Assembly (NCBI GenBank): GCA_902470065.1
Contig: CABRFA010000001.1
Location: 41,279 to 105,278 of the forward strand
Origin: an uncultured Collinsella sp.
GTDB lineage: Bacteria; Actinomycetota; Coriobacteriia; Coriobacteriales; Coriobacteriaceae
Length of the DNA: 64,000 nucleotides
Reading direction: 5' to 3'
Shown: positions 33,984 to 42,893 of the stretch, piece after piece
Numbering within the stretch: the stretch's first letter is position 1
How the letters are laid out: every line of letters begins with the position of its first letter
Program-made: the position numbers and the translations under genes
Notes under the pieces: model-generated
The model's database searches: none
Told to the model about the DNA's origin: nothing
The model's input: only the letters and a program-made list of their open reading frames with translations

Positions 33984-34833
33984 GACGGACTCCGTAGAAT
34001 ACGCGGCTCACCGAGTTATAGAAGCTCTCGGGGCCGTAATCCAGCAGCAACACATCTCCGGGCCCGCGGCGCACCGCCACGCTCTCAACGGTGCCATCGC
34101 AGGTAATAAACTGCCCATCGATAGCAATCGCCGGAACACTCGGGCGATCATCGGACATAAAGATTTCGACGACATCACTCGGCGAAGTCAAGAAGGCACG
34201 GGCCTGAATGGTGTGCGGCGCAATGGGTACGCAGACCATGCCCGTATAGTCGGGGCTCACGATGGGGCCACCGGCACTGAGCGCGTACCCCGTAGAACCA
34301 GTCGCCGTCGAAACGACGACACCGTCACCGCGTAGGCGGTCGATATGATGGCCGGACACCGTGATGTCGAACTCGACCATATCGGACAGCGGACCGCGGG
34401 TAAGCGCCATGTCGTTGAGGGCGAAGGTGCGCACGACATCCTTCGTACCGTCTTCGCGCACGGACACGATATCCGCGGCGATGGTAGCGCGACGGCTCAC
34501 ATGCAGCTCGCCGGACAGGGCGTCGCTCACGACCTGCAGAATGTCGCGCTCCTCGGGACTCGCAGCAGTTAAAAAGCCCAGGTGACCATAGGAAAGACCG
34601 AGGATAGGAATCTCGCGATGGTTGAGGATGCGGGCAGCGCGCAGCAATGTACCGTCGCCGCCGAGCGTAATGACCAGATCGGAGCCGTCGATATCAGGTG
34701 TGCTTTGAATCTTCGATCGCTGGTCGGCAGCCCATGCGACCTCATAGCCCTGGCGCGTCAGCCAAAGCTCGAGCATCAGGCCGCTCTCGACCGCCTCTTG
34801 CTTGTAGTAATTGGGAACCAGAAAGACCTTCAT
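33973..34833 (-). CDS. nadK: NAD kinase
   Basis: Makes NADP from NAD and ATP or polyphosphate. The 286-aa protein has the GGDG motif at residues 58-61 (TLGGDGTLLRAAR), GHLGFLT, FALNDMALTRG, and ATGSTGYALSAGGPIVSP. Length is normal. The start forms an ATGA overlap with the tlyA stop and its end overlaps recN, giving a tight tlyA-nadK-recN unit. Confidence 0.95.
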   Translation of the reverse strand: MKVFLVPNYYKQEAVESGLMLELWLTRQGYEVAWAADQRSKIQSTPDIDGSDLVITLGGDGTLLRAARILNHREIPILGLSYGHLGFLTAASPEERDILQVVSDALSGELHVSRRATIAADIVSVREDGTKDVVRTFALNDMALTRGPLSDMVEFDITVSGHHIDRLRGDGVVVSTATGSTGYALSAGGPIVSPDYTGMVCVPIAPHTIQARAFLTSPSDVVEIFMSDDRPSVPAIAIDGQFITCDGTVESVAVRRGPGDVLLLDYGPESFYNSVSRVFYGVRHDR

Positions 34834-35642
34834 AGCGTTGCAGCTTTCTCGCTCAAAACCGATACCTGGGATTGCAGCACGTCTTGCGAGCGGTCGCCAG
34901 ATTCAAATCTCGTGCCGTACAGGAAAAACTCAACGTTGCCCTTGGCACCATGAATGGGCGACACGCACACATCGACCGGGAACAGCCCCTTGGCAGCAAA
35001 GAGCTCAACCGCCGCCACGAGCGTATCGCGGCGCACAGCGGGATCGGTCACAATGCCGCCCTCGCCCACCAGCGCCGCCGGAGCTTCAAACTGCGGCTTT
35101 ACGAGCGTGCAGAATGCACCCGTAGGCGCCAGGCACGCCAGTACCGCATCGATAATGTTCGCGATGCTGGTAAACGAGACATCACACACAGCCAGGTCGA
35201 TGGCGCCGGCATAGCCAAGCTCAGGCAGCTGCGTCACGTTTGTGCGCTCATGCAGCGTCACGCGATCGTCCTGACGCAACGACCAATCGAACTGGGCGCG
35301 ACCCACGTCCACAGAGACAACGGTCGCAGCTCCGCGCTTGAGCAGGCAATCGGTAAAACCCCCGGTAGAGCAGCCCACATCCAAACAGGCAAGGCCCGTC
35401 GGATTGATGCCAAACGCATCAAGCGCGCCTTCGAGCTTAAGACCGCCGCGGCCAACATAGGGAATGCGCCCCTTCACGTGCAGCGGCAGCCCCGGGATTA
35501 CCTTAAGGCCCGGCGAAGTCAAGCGCTCACCGCCACTCGAGACCAAGCCGGCCATAAGAGTGCGAAGGGCATCCGCGCGATCGGCGCAGATGCCCTGTGA
35601 AATCAGTTCGTCATCAAGACGCACGCGTTTCATGAATGCCAT
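34830..35642 (-). CDS. tlyA: TlyA-family rRNA 2'-O-methyltransferase
   Basis: TlyA methylates ribose of cytidines in 16S and 23S rRNA and, in mycobacteria, sets capreomycin sensitivity. The protein begins with an S4 RNA-binding domain (KRVRLDDELISQG, to about residue 60) followed by a FtsJ-like fold with CLDVGCSTGGFTDCLL as SAM site, DLAVCDVSF and LVKPQFE. Starts at ATG 35642 or ATG 35633 are both possible; neither has a strong Shine-Dalgarno. It follows xseB by 26 bases. Confidence 0.92.
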   Translation of the reverse strand: MAFMKRVRLDDELISQGICADRADALRTLMAGLVSSGGERLTSPGLKVIPGLPLHVKGRIPYVGRGGLKLEGALDAFGINPTGLACLDVGCSTGGFTDCLLKRGAATVVSVDVGRAQFDWSLRQDDRVTLHERTNVTQLPELGYAGAIDLAVCDVSFTSIANIIDAVLACLAPTGAFCTLVKPQFEAPAALVGEGGIVTDPAVRRDTLVAAVELFAAKGLFPVDVCVSPIHGAKGNVEFFLYGTRFESGDRSQDVLQSQVSVLSEKAATL

Positions 35643-35668
35643 CAACCATTCGTATCCGGAGATGCGGC

Positions 35669-35908
35669 CTAGCTATCCTGGGATTCGTTTGCCGCATCCT
35701 CATCGTATTCCTGCTCGAGCTTGTCGGCCTCTCGCGGCGTCAGCTCAAACTTGTCGACCATATCGACCGCGCGGGAGCCCAGCTCAATCGCTTCGTCAAA
35801 CAAATCGAGCGAACGCTCCAAGGAGGTATCCTTGGAGCGAACGGTAGCGATGATCTGGTCCAGACGGTCCGAGATCTCGTCGAAGTTGCGGACGGAACCC
35901 TCTGGCAT
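35669..35908 (-). CDS. xseB: Exodeoxyribonuclease VII small subunit
   Basis: A 79-aa helical protein with the XseB pattern FDEISDRLDQIIATVRS, SLERSLDLFDEAIELG and an acidic tail. It is the regulatory partner of XseA in exonuclease VII. xseA is usually the adjacent gene, but here the neighbours are nusB (2-base gap) and tlyA, so the large subunit must be elsewhere. Confidence 0.88.
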   Translation of the reverse strand: MPEGSVRNFDEISDRLDQIIATVRSKDTSLERSLDLFDEAIELGSRAVDMVDKFELTPREADKLEQEYDEDAANESQDS

Positions 35909-35910
35909 GG

Positions 35911-36498
35911 CTACTCCTCGACGGAGTCGGCCTCGACGGCCTCAGCAGCGTCCGCATCCTCGGCAAGTACACCGGCGGCAGCCTGAGCGGCGGCGACCTT
36001 TGCGGCAGCCTCTGCAGCCTGCGCCTCCTCGCGAGCGCGGTCCTCGGCCAGCAGCTCTTGGTACAGGTCCTCGCCCGGCAGCTCCTCGCTGCGAGCGATC
36101 TTGCCCAGCACGCCGTTGACGAACGACGCGGACTGGTCGGTGCCATAGGCCTTGGCAAGCTCGACAGCCTCGTTGATCACGATGGCGTCCGAGACCTCCT
36201 CGTCGGTGAGGAAACGCATCTCGTAAACGGCGATACGCAGCAGATTGCGGTCGGCGCCGGGCATGCGCATAAGATCCCAGTTCTTGGCAACGGAGCGCAG
36301 AGCGCAGTCGATGCGATCGATATGCTCGTAGGCACCACGGCAAAGCTCAAGCGCATAGGGGTCGAGGGGGCCCTTCGAGATCAGGAAATCGCCCTCGAGG
36401 ACGCGCTCAAGCGGGCTGTCCGTGGCCTCGGCCTGGAACAGCAGCTGCAGCGCCTGACTGCGGGCAAGCGTGCGCCCGCGATAAACCTTAAGGCTCAA
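35911..36498 (-). CDS. nusB: Transcription antitermination factor NusB
   Basis: NusB works with NusE at boxA to keep rRNA transcription going. The protein has GRTLARSQALQLLFQAE at the start, LLRIAVYEMRFL and AIVINEAVELAKAYGTDQSASFVNGVLGKI in the second half. Residues 145-195 are an Ala/Glu-rich acidic extension not found in the core NusB fold (about 140 aa), giving 195 aa. It follows asp23 by 3 bases and sits in the efp-asp23-nusB order known from Gram-positives. Confidence 0.93.
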   Translation of the reverse strand: MSLKVYRGRTLARSQALQLLFQAEATDSPLERVLEGDFLISKGPLDPYALELCRGAYEHIDRIDCALRSVAKNWDLMRMPGADRNLLRIAVYEMRFLTDEEVSDAIVINEAVELAKAYGTDQSASFVNGVLGKIARSEELPGEDLYQELLAEDRAREEAQAAEAAAKVAAAQAAAGVLAEDADAAEAVEADSVEE

Positions 36499-36501
36499 AG
36501 G

Positions 36502-36864
36502 TTACTCCTTGGGGAAAACGAGGCCGTCAATGCAAACGTCAACGCGCTCGACCTCGACGCCCACCTGAGCATCGATGGCGGCGACCACGGCGGCGCGAAC
36601 GGCCTCGGCGAGTTTCTTGAACGGATAGCCAAAGAACACCACGACACGCACGGTGAGTGCGAGCTTGTCGCCAACGACCTCGGCCTCGACCGCCGGCTCG
36701 GAAGCCGGGGCCTTGGACGAGAGCATCATGGAGACAAGATTAGTGGCAAGGTCCTTGACGCCAACGGAGGCGATGCCCTCGACATCGGACACGGCGCGCG
36801 AGACGATGGCGGTCAGAACATCGGGCGAAATGCCGATGCCGTCAATCTTGATTTCCTGGGGCAT
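36502..36864 (-). CDS. Asp23/Gls24-family protein
   Basis: A 120-aa protein with the Asp23 pattern: ISPDVLTAIVSRAVSDVEGIASVG near the start, then VRVVVFFGYPFKKLAEAVR and VEVERVDVCIDG. Family members associate with the membrane and cell-envelope stress in Gram-positives, and copies next to nusB are typical. No membrane segment is present. The start ATG is followed by PQEIKIDGIG. It lies 24 bases downstream of efp. Confidence 0.9.
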   Translation of the reverse strand: MPQEIKIDGIGISPDVLTAIVSRAVSDVEGIASVGVKDLATNLVSMMLSSKAPASEPAVEAEVVGDKLALTVRVVVFFGYPFKKLAEAVRAAVVAAIDAQVGVEVERVDVCIDGLVFPKE

Positions 36865-36888
36865 GAGTCCTCCTAGAAGAGTTGGTTG

Positions 36889-37452
36889 CTAGACGCGGGA
36901 GACGAACTTGCCGTCGCGGGTGTCAACCTTGATGACCTCGCCCTCGTTGAGGTACATGGGGACCTGGATGACAGCGCCGGTGTCAATCGTGGCCGGCTTG
37001 GTGGAACCCTGGACGGTGTCGCCCTTAAAGCCCGGGTCGGTCTGGACGATGGTGGTCTCGATGAACATCGGCGGAGTCACGCCCATGAGCTCATCGTCAG
37101 CGAAGAGCAGCTGGCAGATGTCGTTCTCGCGCAGCCACTTGGAGTTCTCGCCCACCATGTCCTCGGGAACGGGAACCTGCTCATAGGTCTCGTTGTCCAT
37201 GAAGATGTAGTCGGCGCCATCGTTGTAGAGGTACTGGAACTCACGGGTGGTGAGCATGACGCTCTCGAACTTGGTGCCGGCGTTGCAGGTGTTCTCGACG
37301 ACACGGCCGCTCTTGATGTCGCGGGTCTTGTAGCGCACAAACGCGCCGCCCTTGCCCGGCTTGACATGCTGGAACTCGACGATGGTGTAGACCTTGTCCT
37401 TGATGCGGAGACCGAGGCCGTTCTTGAAGTCGGCGGTAGAAATGGTAGGCAT
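36889..37452 (-). CDS. efp: Translation elongation factor P
   Basis: EF-P relieves ribosome stalling at polyproline. The 187-aa product starts MPTISTADFKNG; the tip loop HVKPGKGGAF places the modifiable Lys at residue 34. The OB-fold parts TRDIKSG, TFMD-like YIFMDNETYEQ, and the C-terminal GDTVQGSTKPATIDTGAVI are present. I chose the ATG at 37452, which matches the family N-terminus and has AAAGG upstream. Confidence 0.95.
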   Translation of the reverse strand: MPTISTADFKNGLGLRIKDKVYTIVEFQHVKPGKGGAFVRYKTRDIKSGRVVENTCNAGTKFESVMLTTREFQYLYNDGADYIFMDNETYEQVPVPEDMVGENSKWLRENDICQLLFADDELMGVTPPMFIETTIVQTDPGFKGDTVQGSTKPATIDTGAVIQVPMYLNEGEVIKVDTRDGKFVSRV

Positions 37453-37546
37453 AGCGACCTTTCTTGTTATGGGCAGAACGCACAAGCGTCCAAATTACAT
37501 ACGACCGAAATTATACACTTGCTGACGGCGCCTGCAGCGAGCGCAT

Positions 37547-37587
37547 AAAAAGAGAACGCGGGGCGTCCGAATCGATCCGGACGCCCC
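37547..37587 (-). terminator. Terminator after the Xaa-Pro peptidase gene
   Basis: On the minus strand GGGGCGTCC and GGACGCCCC pair and are followed within ten bases by TCTTTTT. It separates pepP from efp. Confidence 0.8.
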
Positions 37588-37611
37588 GCCCCAAAAATCT
37601 ATCGAAATGGG

Positions 37612-38742
37612 CTAGCAATCGATGACGTGCAGGTCGTGCGGGGTCTTGGTGAAGGGCTCGTAGCCGTTCTCGGTGACCACGCCGTAGTCCTCCAGACGCA
37701 CGCCGCCCACACCGGGCAGATACACGCCGGGCTCTATGGTGATAACCGAGCCGACCTCGATGGTGTTCTTGCTGCGGTTGAAGTTGGGCAGCTCATGGAT
37801 GTCGATGCCCACGCCGTGACCCAGACCATGGTTGTAATAATCGCCATAGCCGGCATCGCCGATAATCTTCTTGGAAAGCTTGAAAATGTCGTTGCCCTCG
37901 ACGCCCGGATGGATGGCAGCGACGCACTCCTCGTGCGTACGGCGCACGAGCGCGTACAGGTCGAGCTGCTCCTGGGTAGGCTCGCCCATCACGACAGTGC
38001 GTGTCATGTCGGAGCGATAATCGCAGTAGCCCGCGCCGTAATCCATGAGGACAAAGTCGCCCTTCTCGATCACGCGGTCGCTCGGGACGGCATGCGGGTT
38101 GGCGGTGTTGGGGCCGCTCGCCACGATGGAGCCAAAGGCAAGGCTGTCAGCACCGTTGGCGAACATAAAGTTCTCGAGCTCGTTGCGTACCTGCTTCTCG
38201 GTCATACCGGGCTTAATAAAGCCGAGCATATGCTGGAAGGCGGCATCGGTGATCGACTGCGCATGGCGCATGAGCTCGATCTCCTCGGCGTCCTTGATGG
38301 CGCGCATCTTGCGGATGTCGTCATGCATCAGCGGCAACATGCAAGCGACGGAACGGTCCTCCAGACCACGCTGAATACCCTGGTAGAAGTTGATCTGCAT
38401 GTCGTCCTCGACAGCGCAGACGCGGCATTTGTTGGCCGCAATCTTGCCGGCGACCCAACCGGGGATGGTGCCCTCGTCCATGTCGTAGACCCAGGGGCTG
38501 CCGGCGGGCGTGTTCTCCTCAAAGCTGTTGAGGTAGCGCGAGTCGGTATGGAACAGGCACTGGTCAGCCGTAATAAACGCCGCGTGCGGGAACTCGAAGG
38601 TGTAGTCGAAGACGCCCTTCACGCCCGTGAGCCAACGAAGATTGGCCTCGTCGCGTACCACGATAGCGTCGTAGCCGCGCTCGACCATCAGGGCACGGAC
38701 ACGTTCGATACGACCGGCAGGACCGGCAGCAAACTCAGACAT
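37612..38742 (-). CDS. Xaa-Pro peptidase (M24 family)
   Basis: A 376-aa two-domain metallopeptidase that removes residues next to proline. The N-terminal creatinase-like domain spans 1-140. The C-terminal pita-bread fold has the five metal ligands: the two Asp in [19 protein letters not shown], His in [13 protein letters not shown], Glu in [10 protein letters not shown] and Glu in RLEDYGVV. The start ATG at 38742 has AAAGGAA upstream. The gene just before efp on the same strand is a common Gram-positive arrangement, but a terminator lies between them. Confidence 0.92.
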   Translation of the reverse strand: MSEFAAGPAGRIERVRALMVERGYDAIVVRDEANLRWLTGVKGVFDYTFEFPHAAFITADQCLFHTDSRYLNSFEENTPAGSPWVYDMDEGTIPGWVAGKIAANKCRVCAVEDDMQINFYQGIQRGLEDRSVACMLPLMHDDIRKMRAIKDAEEIELMRHAQSITDAAFQHMLGFIKPGMTEKQVRNELENFMFANGADSLAFGSIVASGPNTANPHAVPSDRVIEKGDFVLMDYGAGYCDYRSDMTRTVVMGEPTQEQLDLYALVRRTHEECVAAIHPGVEGNDIFKLSKKIIGDAGYGDYYNHGLGHGVGIDIHELPNFNRSKNTIEVGSVITIEPGVYLPGVGGVRLEDYGVVTENGYEPFTKTPHDLHVIDC

Positions 38743-38774
38743 GCAGATTCCTTTCTTATTGTCTCCATAAAGAC

Positions 38775-38837
38775 GGGACGGGTCTCAACCGAACGTCGGA
38801 ATCGCATGCGAACCGCAACCGATTGGAAACCCGTCCC
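38775..38837 (-). terminator. Hairpin after the aroB-like gene
   Basis: GGGACGGGT and ACCCGTCCC form the base of a longer imperfect stem including CAACCG/CGGTTG. On the minus strand it is followed by GTCTTTATGG, so termination is plausible but not strong. Confidence 0.5.
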
Positions 38838-38874
38838 TCAACATGATACGAAAGACGATGGATGTCAATAAATC

Positions 38875-39984
38875 TTAGAGAAGTTCTTTGCGAGAAGCCA
38901 AGTAGGCGTGAGCGTGACGCTCAAGAACCTCGTCCTCAACGCCCGTTAGACGAATGGCGCCGAGTGCCGCGGGCAGCGGCAACATACTGCGGTTCGAGCG
39001 GGCGAACTGCTGCCTGCGGAACTCCTCGATAAACGCGGTGGGCTCCAGGTCGAAGGCAAGCTCCTCGATGCCAAAGTCCTCCAGGCAGTCATCGACCTCA
39101 AAAACGTAATCGATATCGAAGTCGCAGGCATCGTGGGCAACGCGCGCCTCAAAACGCATGCCCTCGGACAACAGCTGGTAGGCAGGGACCTGCGAAGCGG
39201 CATCGCCCAAGCAGGCGCGCAGGGCACGCTCCCCCGTCTTGCCAAAATCGAGCGCATGGCGGGCGCTCGGGTTCGTGGCCATCAGTACGTCCTTGCGGGC
39301 AGTCTGAGACCACTGAACGGCATTGACGAGCGCGACCTCCTCGCCCGCGAGAATCTCGGGGACGGTCTCGGTAAACTGATTCCAGCGGGACTTGCTGCTC
39401 GAAAGCATGGTGCCAACAAGTACCGCATAGCCGAGCTTGAGGTCCTCGGGGTCCGTCTCGCGAACAAGGTCGAGGTCACACACGACCAAGCCCGGCTCGG
39501 GACGGAACGCGATAGCCGGAAGCGCATTCGCCGACGAGGCGACGAGCGGCTTCATGGTCGTCGCAACCGTGAGCATGGCGTCGAACGTCGTCGGCAGCAA
39601 GGCGCACTCGGTGCGACCGCACCACTGATTGGCACACCAGCAAACGACCGAGCAAGTTGCCGTGTCGCCGACAGCGACAACGAGATCGTCGCAGGTAATG
39701 CCGCTAGCCGACAGGGCGCCAAAGACGGTATCGGCATCGGCCAGCGTAGCACCGGCAGGAGAAACCTCAAGGGCGAGCGGCGACACGGCAAAACCGGCGT
39801 CGACCAGCGCATGCTCGACGACCTCACCAAAGCGCTCGGATGTGGCGTCGTTCCAAACCACCATCGCGCGCTTAGGCTTGCCCACAGCCGAGGCAAACAT
39901 GCGCGACAGTTCCTCAAACGCGCCAAGACCGACGCGAACATCGACACTGCGGTTTTGGAAATTGATAAGTTGACGGCGAATCAT
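38875..39984 (-). CDS. Degenerate 3-dehydroquinate-synthase homologue (AroB-like)
   Basis: The 369-aa protein aligns along its length with AroB: VDVRVGLGAFEEL at the start, the LVVAVGD segment where AroB has GGGVVGD, LLPTTFDAMLTVATTMKP for PTTLLxQVDSSVGGK, and GLVVCDLDLV. The metal site is lost: the GLAEVIKYG glutamate position reads LGYAVLVG, GHTFGHAIE reads GKTGERALR, and HGEAVAxGM reads SEGMRFEAR. It therefore probably does not make dehydroquinate. Its ATG overlaps the aroK stop (ATGA), so it is co-translated with shikimate kinase. It could be a regulatory or structural partner, or an enzyme with a new activity. Confidence 0.75.
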   Translation of the reverse strand: MIRRQLINFQNRSVDVRVGLGAFEELSRMFASAVGKPKRAMVVWNDATSERFGEVVEHALVDAGFAVSPLALEVSPAGATLADADTVFGALSASGITCDDLVVAVGDTATCSVVCWCANQWCGRTECALLPTTFDAMLTVATTMKPLVASSANALPAIAFRPEPGLVVCDLDLVRETDPEDLKLGYAVLVGTMLSSSKSRWNQFTETVPEILAGEEVALVNAVQWSQTARKDVLMATNPSARHALDFGKTGERALRACLGDAASQVPAYQLLSEGMRFEARVAHDACDFDIDYVFEVDDCLEDFGIEELAFDLEPTAFIEEFRRQQFARSNRSMLPLPAALGAIRLTGVEDEVLERHAHAYLASRKELL

Positions 39985-40514
39985 AGCAGTCCACGCTCCA
40001 AAAGCATCTCGGCACAAAGGTAGGAAACGTCCTCGAAGGACTTGTTGCGAATATCAAGGGTAATATCTGCGGCTTGGCGATACAGCGGCCGGCGATGCTC
40101 AAACAGGCGCGCAGCATGCTCGGGCGAGCGGAAATCGGGCCGGGTATCGGAGCGGCGAATCTGGCGCAACGAGTCCTCAAAGTCGCCTTCGAGGTACACA
40201 CAGGTACCCATCTCGTGCATCAGTTTAATGTTCACCGGCGTCTCGACGATGCCACCCCCGCACGATACCAGCAGACTGCGCTCGCTTTGAAGCGAACGGA
40301 GTGCCGAGGTCTCGAGCTCGCGAAAACGATCCTCGCCCTCGGTCTTAAATATCTCGGTTACCGACTTGCCGCATCGACGCACAACCAAACGATCGGTATC
40401 GATGAATCGACGCTTGAACATAGTGCCCACGTTGCGCGCAAGCGTCGACTTGCCCGCGCCCAAAAAGCCGATAAAGAAGATATGGTCGCAGCCGTGTTTG
40501 ATGTGCTGAGACAT
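39981..40514 (-). CDS. aroK: Shikimate kinase
   Basis: Phosphorylates shikimate at O3. The 177-aa protein has Walker A GFLGAGKST near residue 16-24, the substrate Asp in FIDTDRLV, FRELETSALR, CGGGIVET near 86, and RRPLYRQAAD. Length is typical. It overlaps the aroB-like gene by 4 bases and follows the yqeG-type gene by 8. Confidence 0.94.
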   Translation of the reverse strand: MSQHIKHGCDHIFFIGFLGAGKSTLARNVGTMFKRRFIDTDRLVVRRCGKSVTEIFKTEGEDRFRELETSALRSLQSERSLLVSCGGGIVETPVNIKLMHEMGTCVYLEGDFEDSLRQIRRSDTRPDFRSPEHAARLFEHRRPLYRQAADITLDIRNKSFEDVSYLCAEMLLERGLL

Positions 40515-40522
40515 GGCGAAAC

Positions 40523-41020
40523 CTATTCCTCGCAGGGAAGGTCGCGCAGGGCCCGGCGCTCAAAGATACGGAAGATCTGCGTGTACCACAGGTCCTGAGT
40601 TGCCTGCGGCTTGACCAGAATAGTGTCAACGCCGGCAAAGTTACCGCTCCACACGTCCGTGTACAGCTGGTCACCGATCAGTACAGCCTCATTAGCCGTG
40701 GCGCCCAGACGCTTAAGACCCGCCTTCAAGGCAAACGGGGCGGGCTTCATGGCGTGGCTGATGGCCTCGAGCCCCAGCTCGCGCGCCGACGCCATAACCT
40801 GGTCGCGATGCCAGTTGTTGGACACCATGCACAGCTTAAAACCTTTGGCGCGGGCGGCGTCGAGCCAAGCAGAAACCGCGGCGGGAACCTGCTCGGTGTC
40901 GCGCGGCACCAGGGTGTTATCGCGATCGAGCAGAATGGCGCGTTTGCCATCGGCCCACAGGGTATCAAGGTCGATGCGATCGACCGAGGCAACGTATCGT
41001 TTGGGGCTAAAAATCCTCAT
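40523..41020 (-). CDS. YqeG-family HAD phosphatase
   Basis: A 165-aa HAD subfamily IIIA protein. The nucleophile motif is LLDRDNTLVPRD near residue 32, the second motif MVSNNW, and the third KPAPFALKAGLKRLG with VLIGDQLYTDVWSGN. Bacterial relatives act on phosphatidylglycerophosphate or remain unassigned. The start ATG at 41020 is one base after the mltG stop. It belongs to the mltG-yqeG-aroK run, a common Gram-positive cluster. Confidence 0.88.
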   Translation of the reverse strand: MRIFSPKRYVASVDRIDLDTLWADGKRAILLDRDNTLVPRDTEQVPAAVSAWLDAARAKGFKLCMVSNNWHRDQVMASARELGLEAISHAMKPAPFALKAGLKRLGATANEAVLIGDQLYTDVWSGNFAGVDTILVKPQATQDLWYTQIFRIFERRALRDLPCEE

Positions 41021-41021
41021 G

Positions 41022-42455
41022 CTAATTCCAAGACTGTTGATGCTCTTCGTAGGTTTGCGAGAAGTACTCCTCGTCCTGCGTAATGTAGAAATACAGGTCC
41101 TCGGAGTCGGTCGGCTCAAGCGTGGCCTTGAGTGCCTCGAGCGACGGAGAGCAGATGGGCGTGGGCGGCAGACCCTCGTGTTTATAGGTGTTATACGGAC
41201 TATCGCTCTGCAGGTCGTCGGCGGTAACCTCGCCACCGGTGACATACATCATGGTCGCATCGCTGTTGAGATAGCGCAGACCGTCGAGTTTGCCGGCAAG
41301 GCGGTTGTAGAAGACCGAGGCCACGTGCGCACGTTGATCGGCGTTGAGGCCCTCGCGCTCAACGATCGAGGCAAGGTTAACGATGTCGTAATCGGACATC
41401 TCCACGCCATTGCGCTCCTTGATCTTGGCCTCGCAGCTGGCAAAGTCAAGCGACTTATACTCGGCGTTGAACTGGTCAAGCATGGCGCGAATCACATCAT
41501 CGACGCTTGGGTCCTTACCCAGCGAATACGTCTTGGGGAATAGGAAGCCCTCGAGCGAATCGTTCGCGGCGTCTTTAAGGAAAGAGTAATCATTCACATA
41601 ATTGCTCGCCTTGGCCTGGTTAAGGAAGTCCTCCCTAGAAATGCTGTCGTATGCCTTGGCCACGCGGTCAGCGACCTGGTCAACCGTCAGACCCTCAGGG
41701 ATAGTCAGCGCATCGGAGCCCGCATTGGGGCCTTCCATGAGCTGCTGAACGACCTTGGTCGCGTCCATGAGTGTGGTGAACGAATAATCACCAGGCTTGA
41801 GCGACATATCGGCGTTGAGCTTTTTCACCGCCGCATAGTAATCCTTGGGATTTTCGACAATATGGTTCTCGGAGAGAATCGAGGCGATAGTATCGCCCGA
41901 AGCACCGTCGGGAATGGTAACCGTAACCTGCTGACCAGCCGTGACCTTCGTATCCCCACCGGCGAAGAAGCCCTTGACGGCCGGCACGAAAAAGAAAGCG
42001 ATCGCAGCAAGCGCAAGCACCGCCACCACAACGCCGATGATCATGGGAACCGGAGAACTCTTCTTTTGAGCACCGCGACGAGCATGCGTGTTGTAGCTCG
42101 AGCGGGTCGCCGGAGCAACGCCATGCGAACCACGAGCGTGATGCGAATTCGATTGGGGGGCCTGCGTTCGCTGGGTAGGTGCCTGCTGCTTAAAGCGGGT
42201 GCCGCCTGCAGGCCGGGCCGTACGAGCAGTGGGCTGCTGAGCCGCGTGAGAAGCCGGATGCTGAACCGAACGAGCAGAAGGCTGCTGACCCGTCCGTTGA
42301 ACAGGTTGGGCCGAACGAGAGAAGGACTGCGCCGGGCGCGCGGCAGGCTGAGCTGCGCGCTGCGTCGGCTGTGCCGGACGCTGGTCAGGCTGGGCAGGGC
42401 GCGACGCCGGCTGCTGTGTACGATTCGGCTGGCGCGGATCGGAAGCACTAGGCAT
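41022..42455 (-). CDS. mltG: Endolytic peptidoglycan transglycosylase MltG
   Basis: MltG cuts nascent glycan strands near the membrane. The 477-aa protein has a cytoplasmic N-terminal region of about 125 residues made of Gln/Pro/Ala/Arg-rich repeats, one membrane helix (IIGVVVAVLALAAIAFFFV), a LysM-like part, and the YceG domain with FLFPKTYSL, LASIVEREG (catalytic Glu), SVFYNRL and PYNTYKHEGLPPTPI. I use the ATG at 42455, with GAGGAGG upstream and overlapping the ruvX stop. The low-complexity head is unusually long for the family. Confidence 0.92.
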   Translation of the reverse strand: MPSASDPRQPNRTQQPASRPAQPDQRPAQPTQRAAQPAARPAQSFSRSAQPVQRTGQQPSARSVQHPASHAAQQPTARTARPAGGTRFKQQAPTQRTQAPQSNSHHARGSHGVAPATRSSYNTHARRGAQKKSSPVPMIIGVVVAVLALAAIAFFFVPAVKGFFAGGDTKVTAGQQVTVTIPDGASGDTIASILSENHIVENPKDYYAAVKKLNADMSLKPGDYSFTTLMDATKVVQQLMEGPNAGSDALTIPEGLTVDQVADRVAKAYDSISREDFLNQAKASNYVNDYSFLKDAANDSLEGFLFPKTYSLGKDPSVDDVIRAMLDQFNAEYKSLDFASCEAKIKERNGVEMSDYDIVNLASIVEREGLNADQRAHVASVFYNRLAGKLDGLRYLNSDATMMYVTGGEVTADDLQSDSPYNTYKHEGLPPTPICSPSLEALKATLEPTDSEDLYFYITQDEEYFSQTYEEHQQSWN

Positions 42456-42876
42456 GCGAAACCTCCTCGTTTTTACGATCGAGCCACGTCTGCAAAAACA
42501 GGCTGGCGGCAATCATGTCGATCTTGCCCCTCATCTGCTTTTCGTTGAGTCCCTGCTCGCGCAGGATACGCTTGGCCTCTTGCGAGGACAGACGCTCGTC
42601 CTCAAACTCCAACGGAAGATCGAGCTCGTCGGCAATCTTTTGCGCCACAGCGGCAACGCGCTCGGCCTGAGGGCCGGGCTCACCGGCCATGGTCAGGGGA
42701 CGTCCGCTTACCAGGATGTCGGGCTCATAGTCCTCAACCAGGTAGCGGAACGTCTTGGCCATACCGGTGACCTCGGCAGCCGGAAGCACCTTGACAGGCA
42801 TCGCCATCTTGCCATCACGGCTCGAGACGGCGATGCCAATCCTGGTCTCCCCTATGTCCAGCGCGAGCGCAACCAC
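42448..42876 (-). CDS. ruvX: Putative pre-16S rRNA nuclease / RuvX (YqgF)
   Basis: A 142-aa RNase H-fold protein: ALALDIGETRIGIAVS at the start with the first catalytic Asp, LVSGRPLTMAGEPGPQA, FEDERLSSQEAKRIL with the Glu, and KIDMIAASLFLQTWLD with the last Asp. The family trims pre-16S rRNA and may act on Holliday junctions. It lies 17 bases after alaS and overlaps mltG by 8 bases, the classic alaS-ruvX-mltG order. Confidence 0.93.
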   Translation of the reverse strand: MVALALDIGETRIGIAVSSRDGKMAMPVKVLPAAEVTGMAKTFRYLVEDYEPDILVSGRPLTMAGEPGPQAERVAAVAQKIADELDLPLEFEDERLSSQEAKRILREQGLNEKQMRGKIDMIAASLFLQTWLDRKNEEVSHA

Positions 42877-42893
42877 AGCGACTTCTTAGATTC

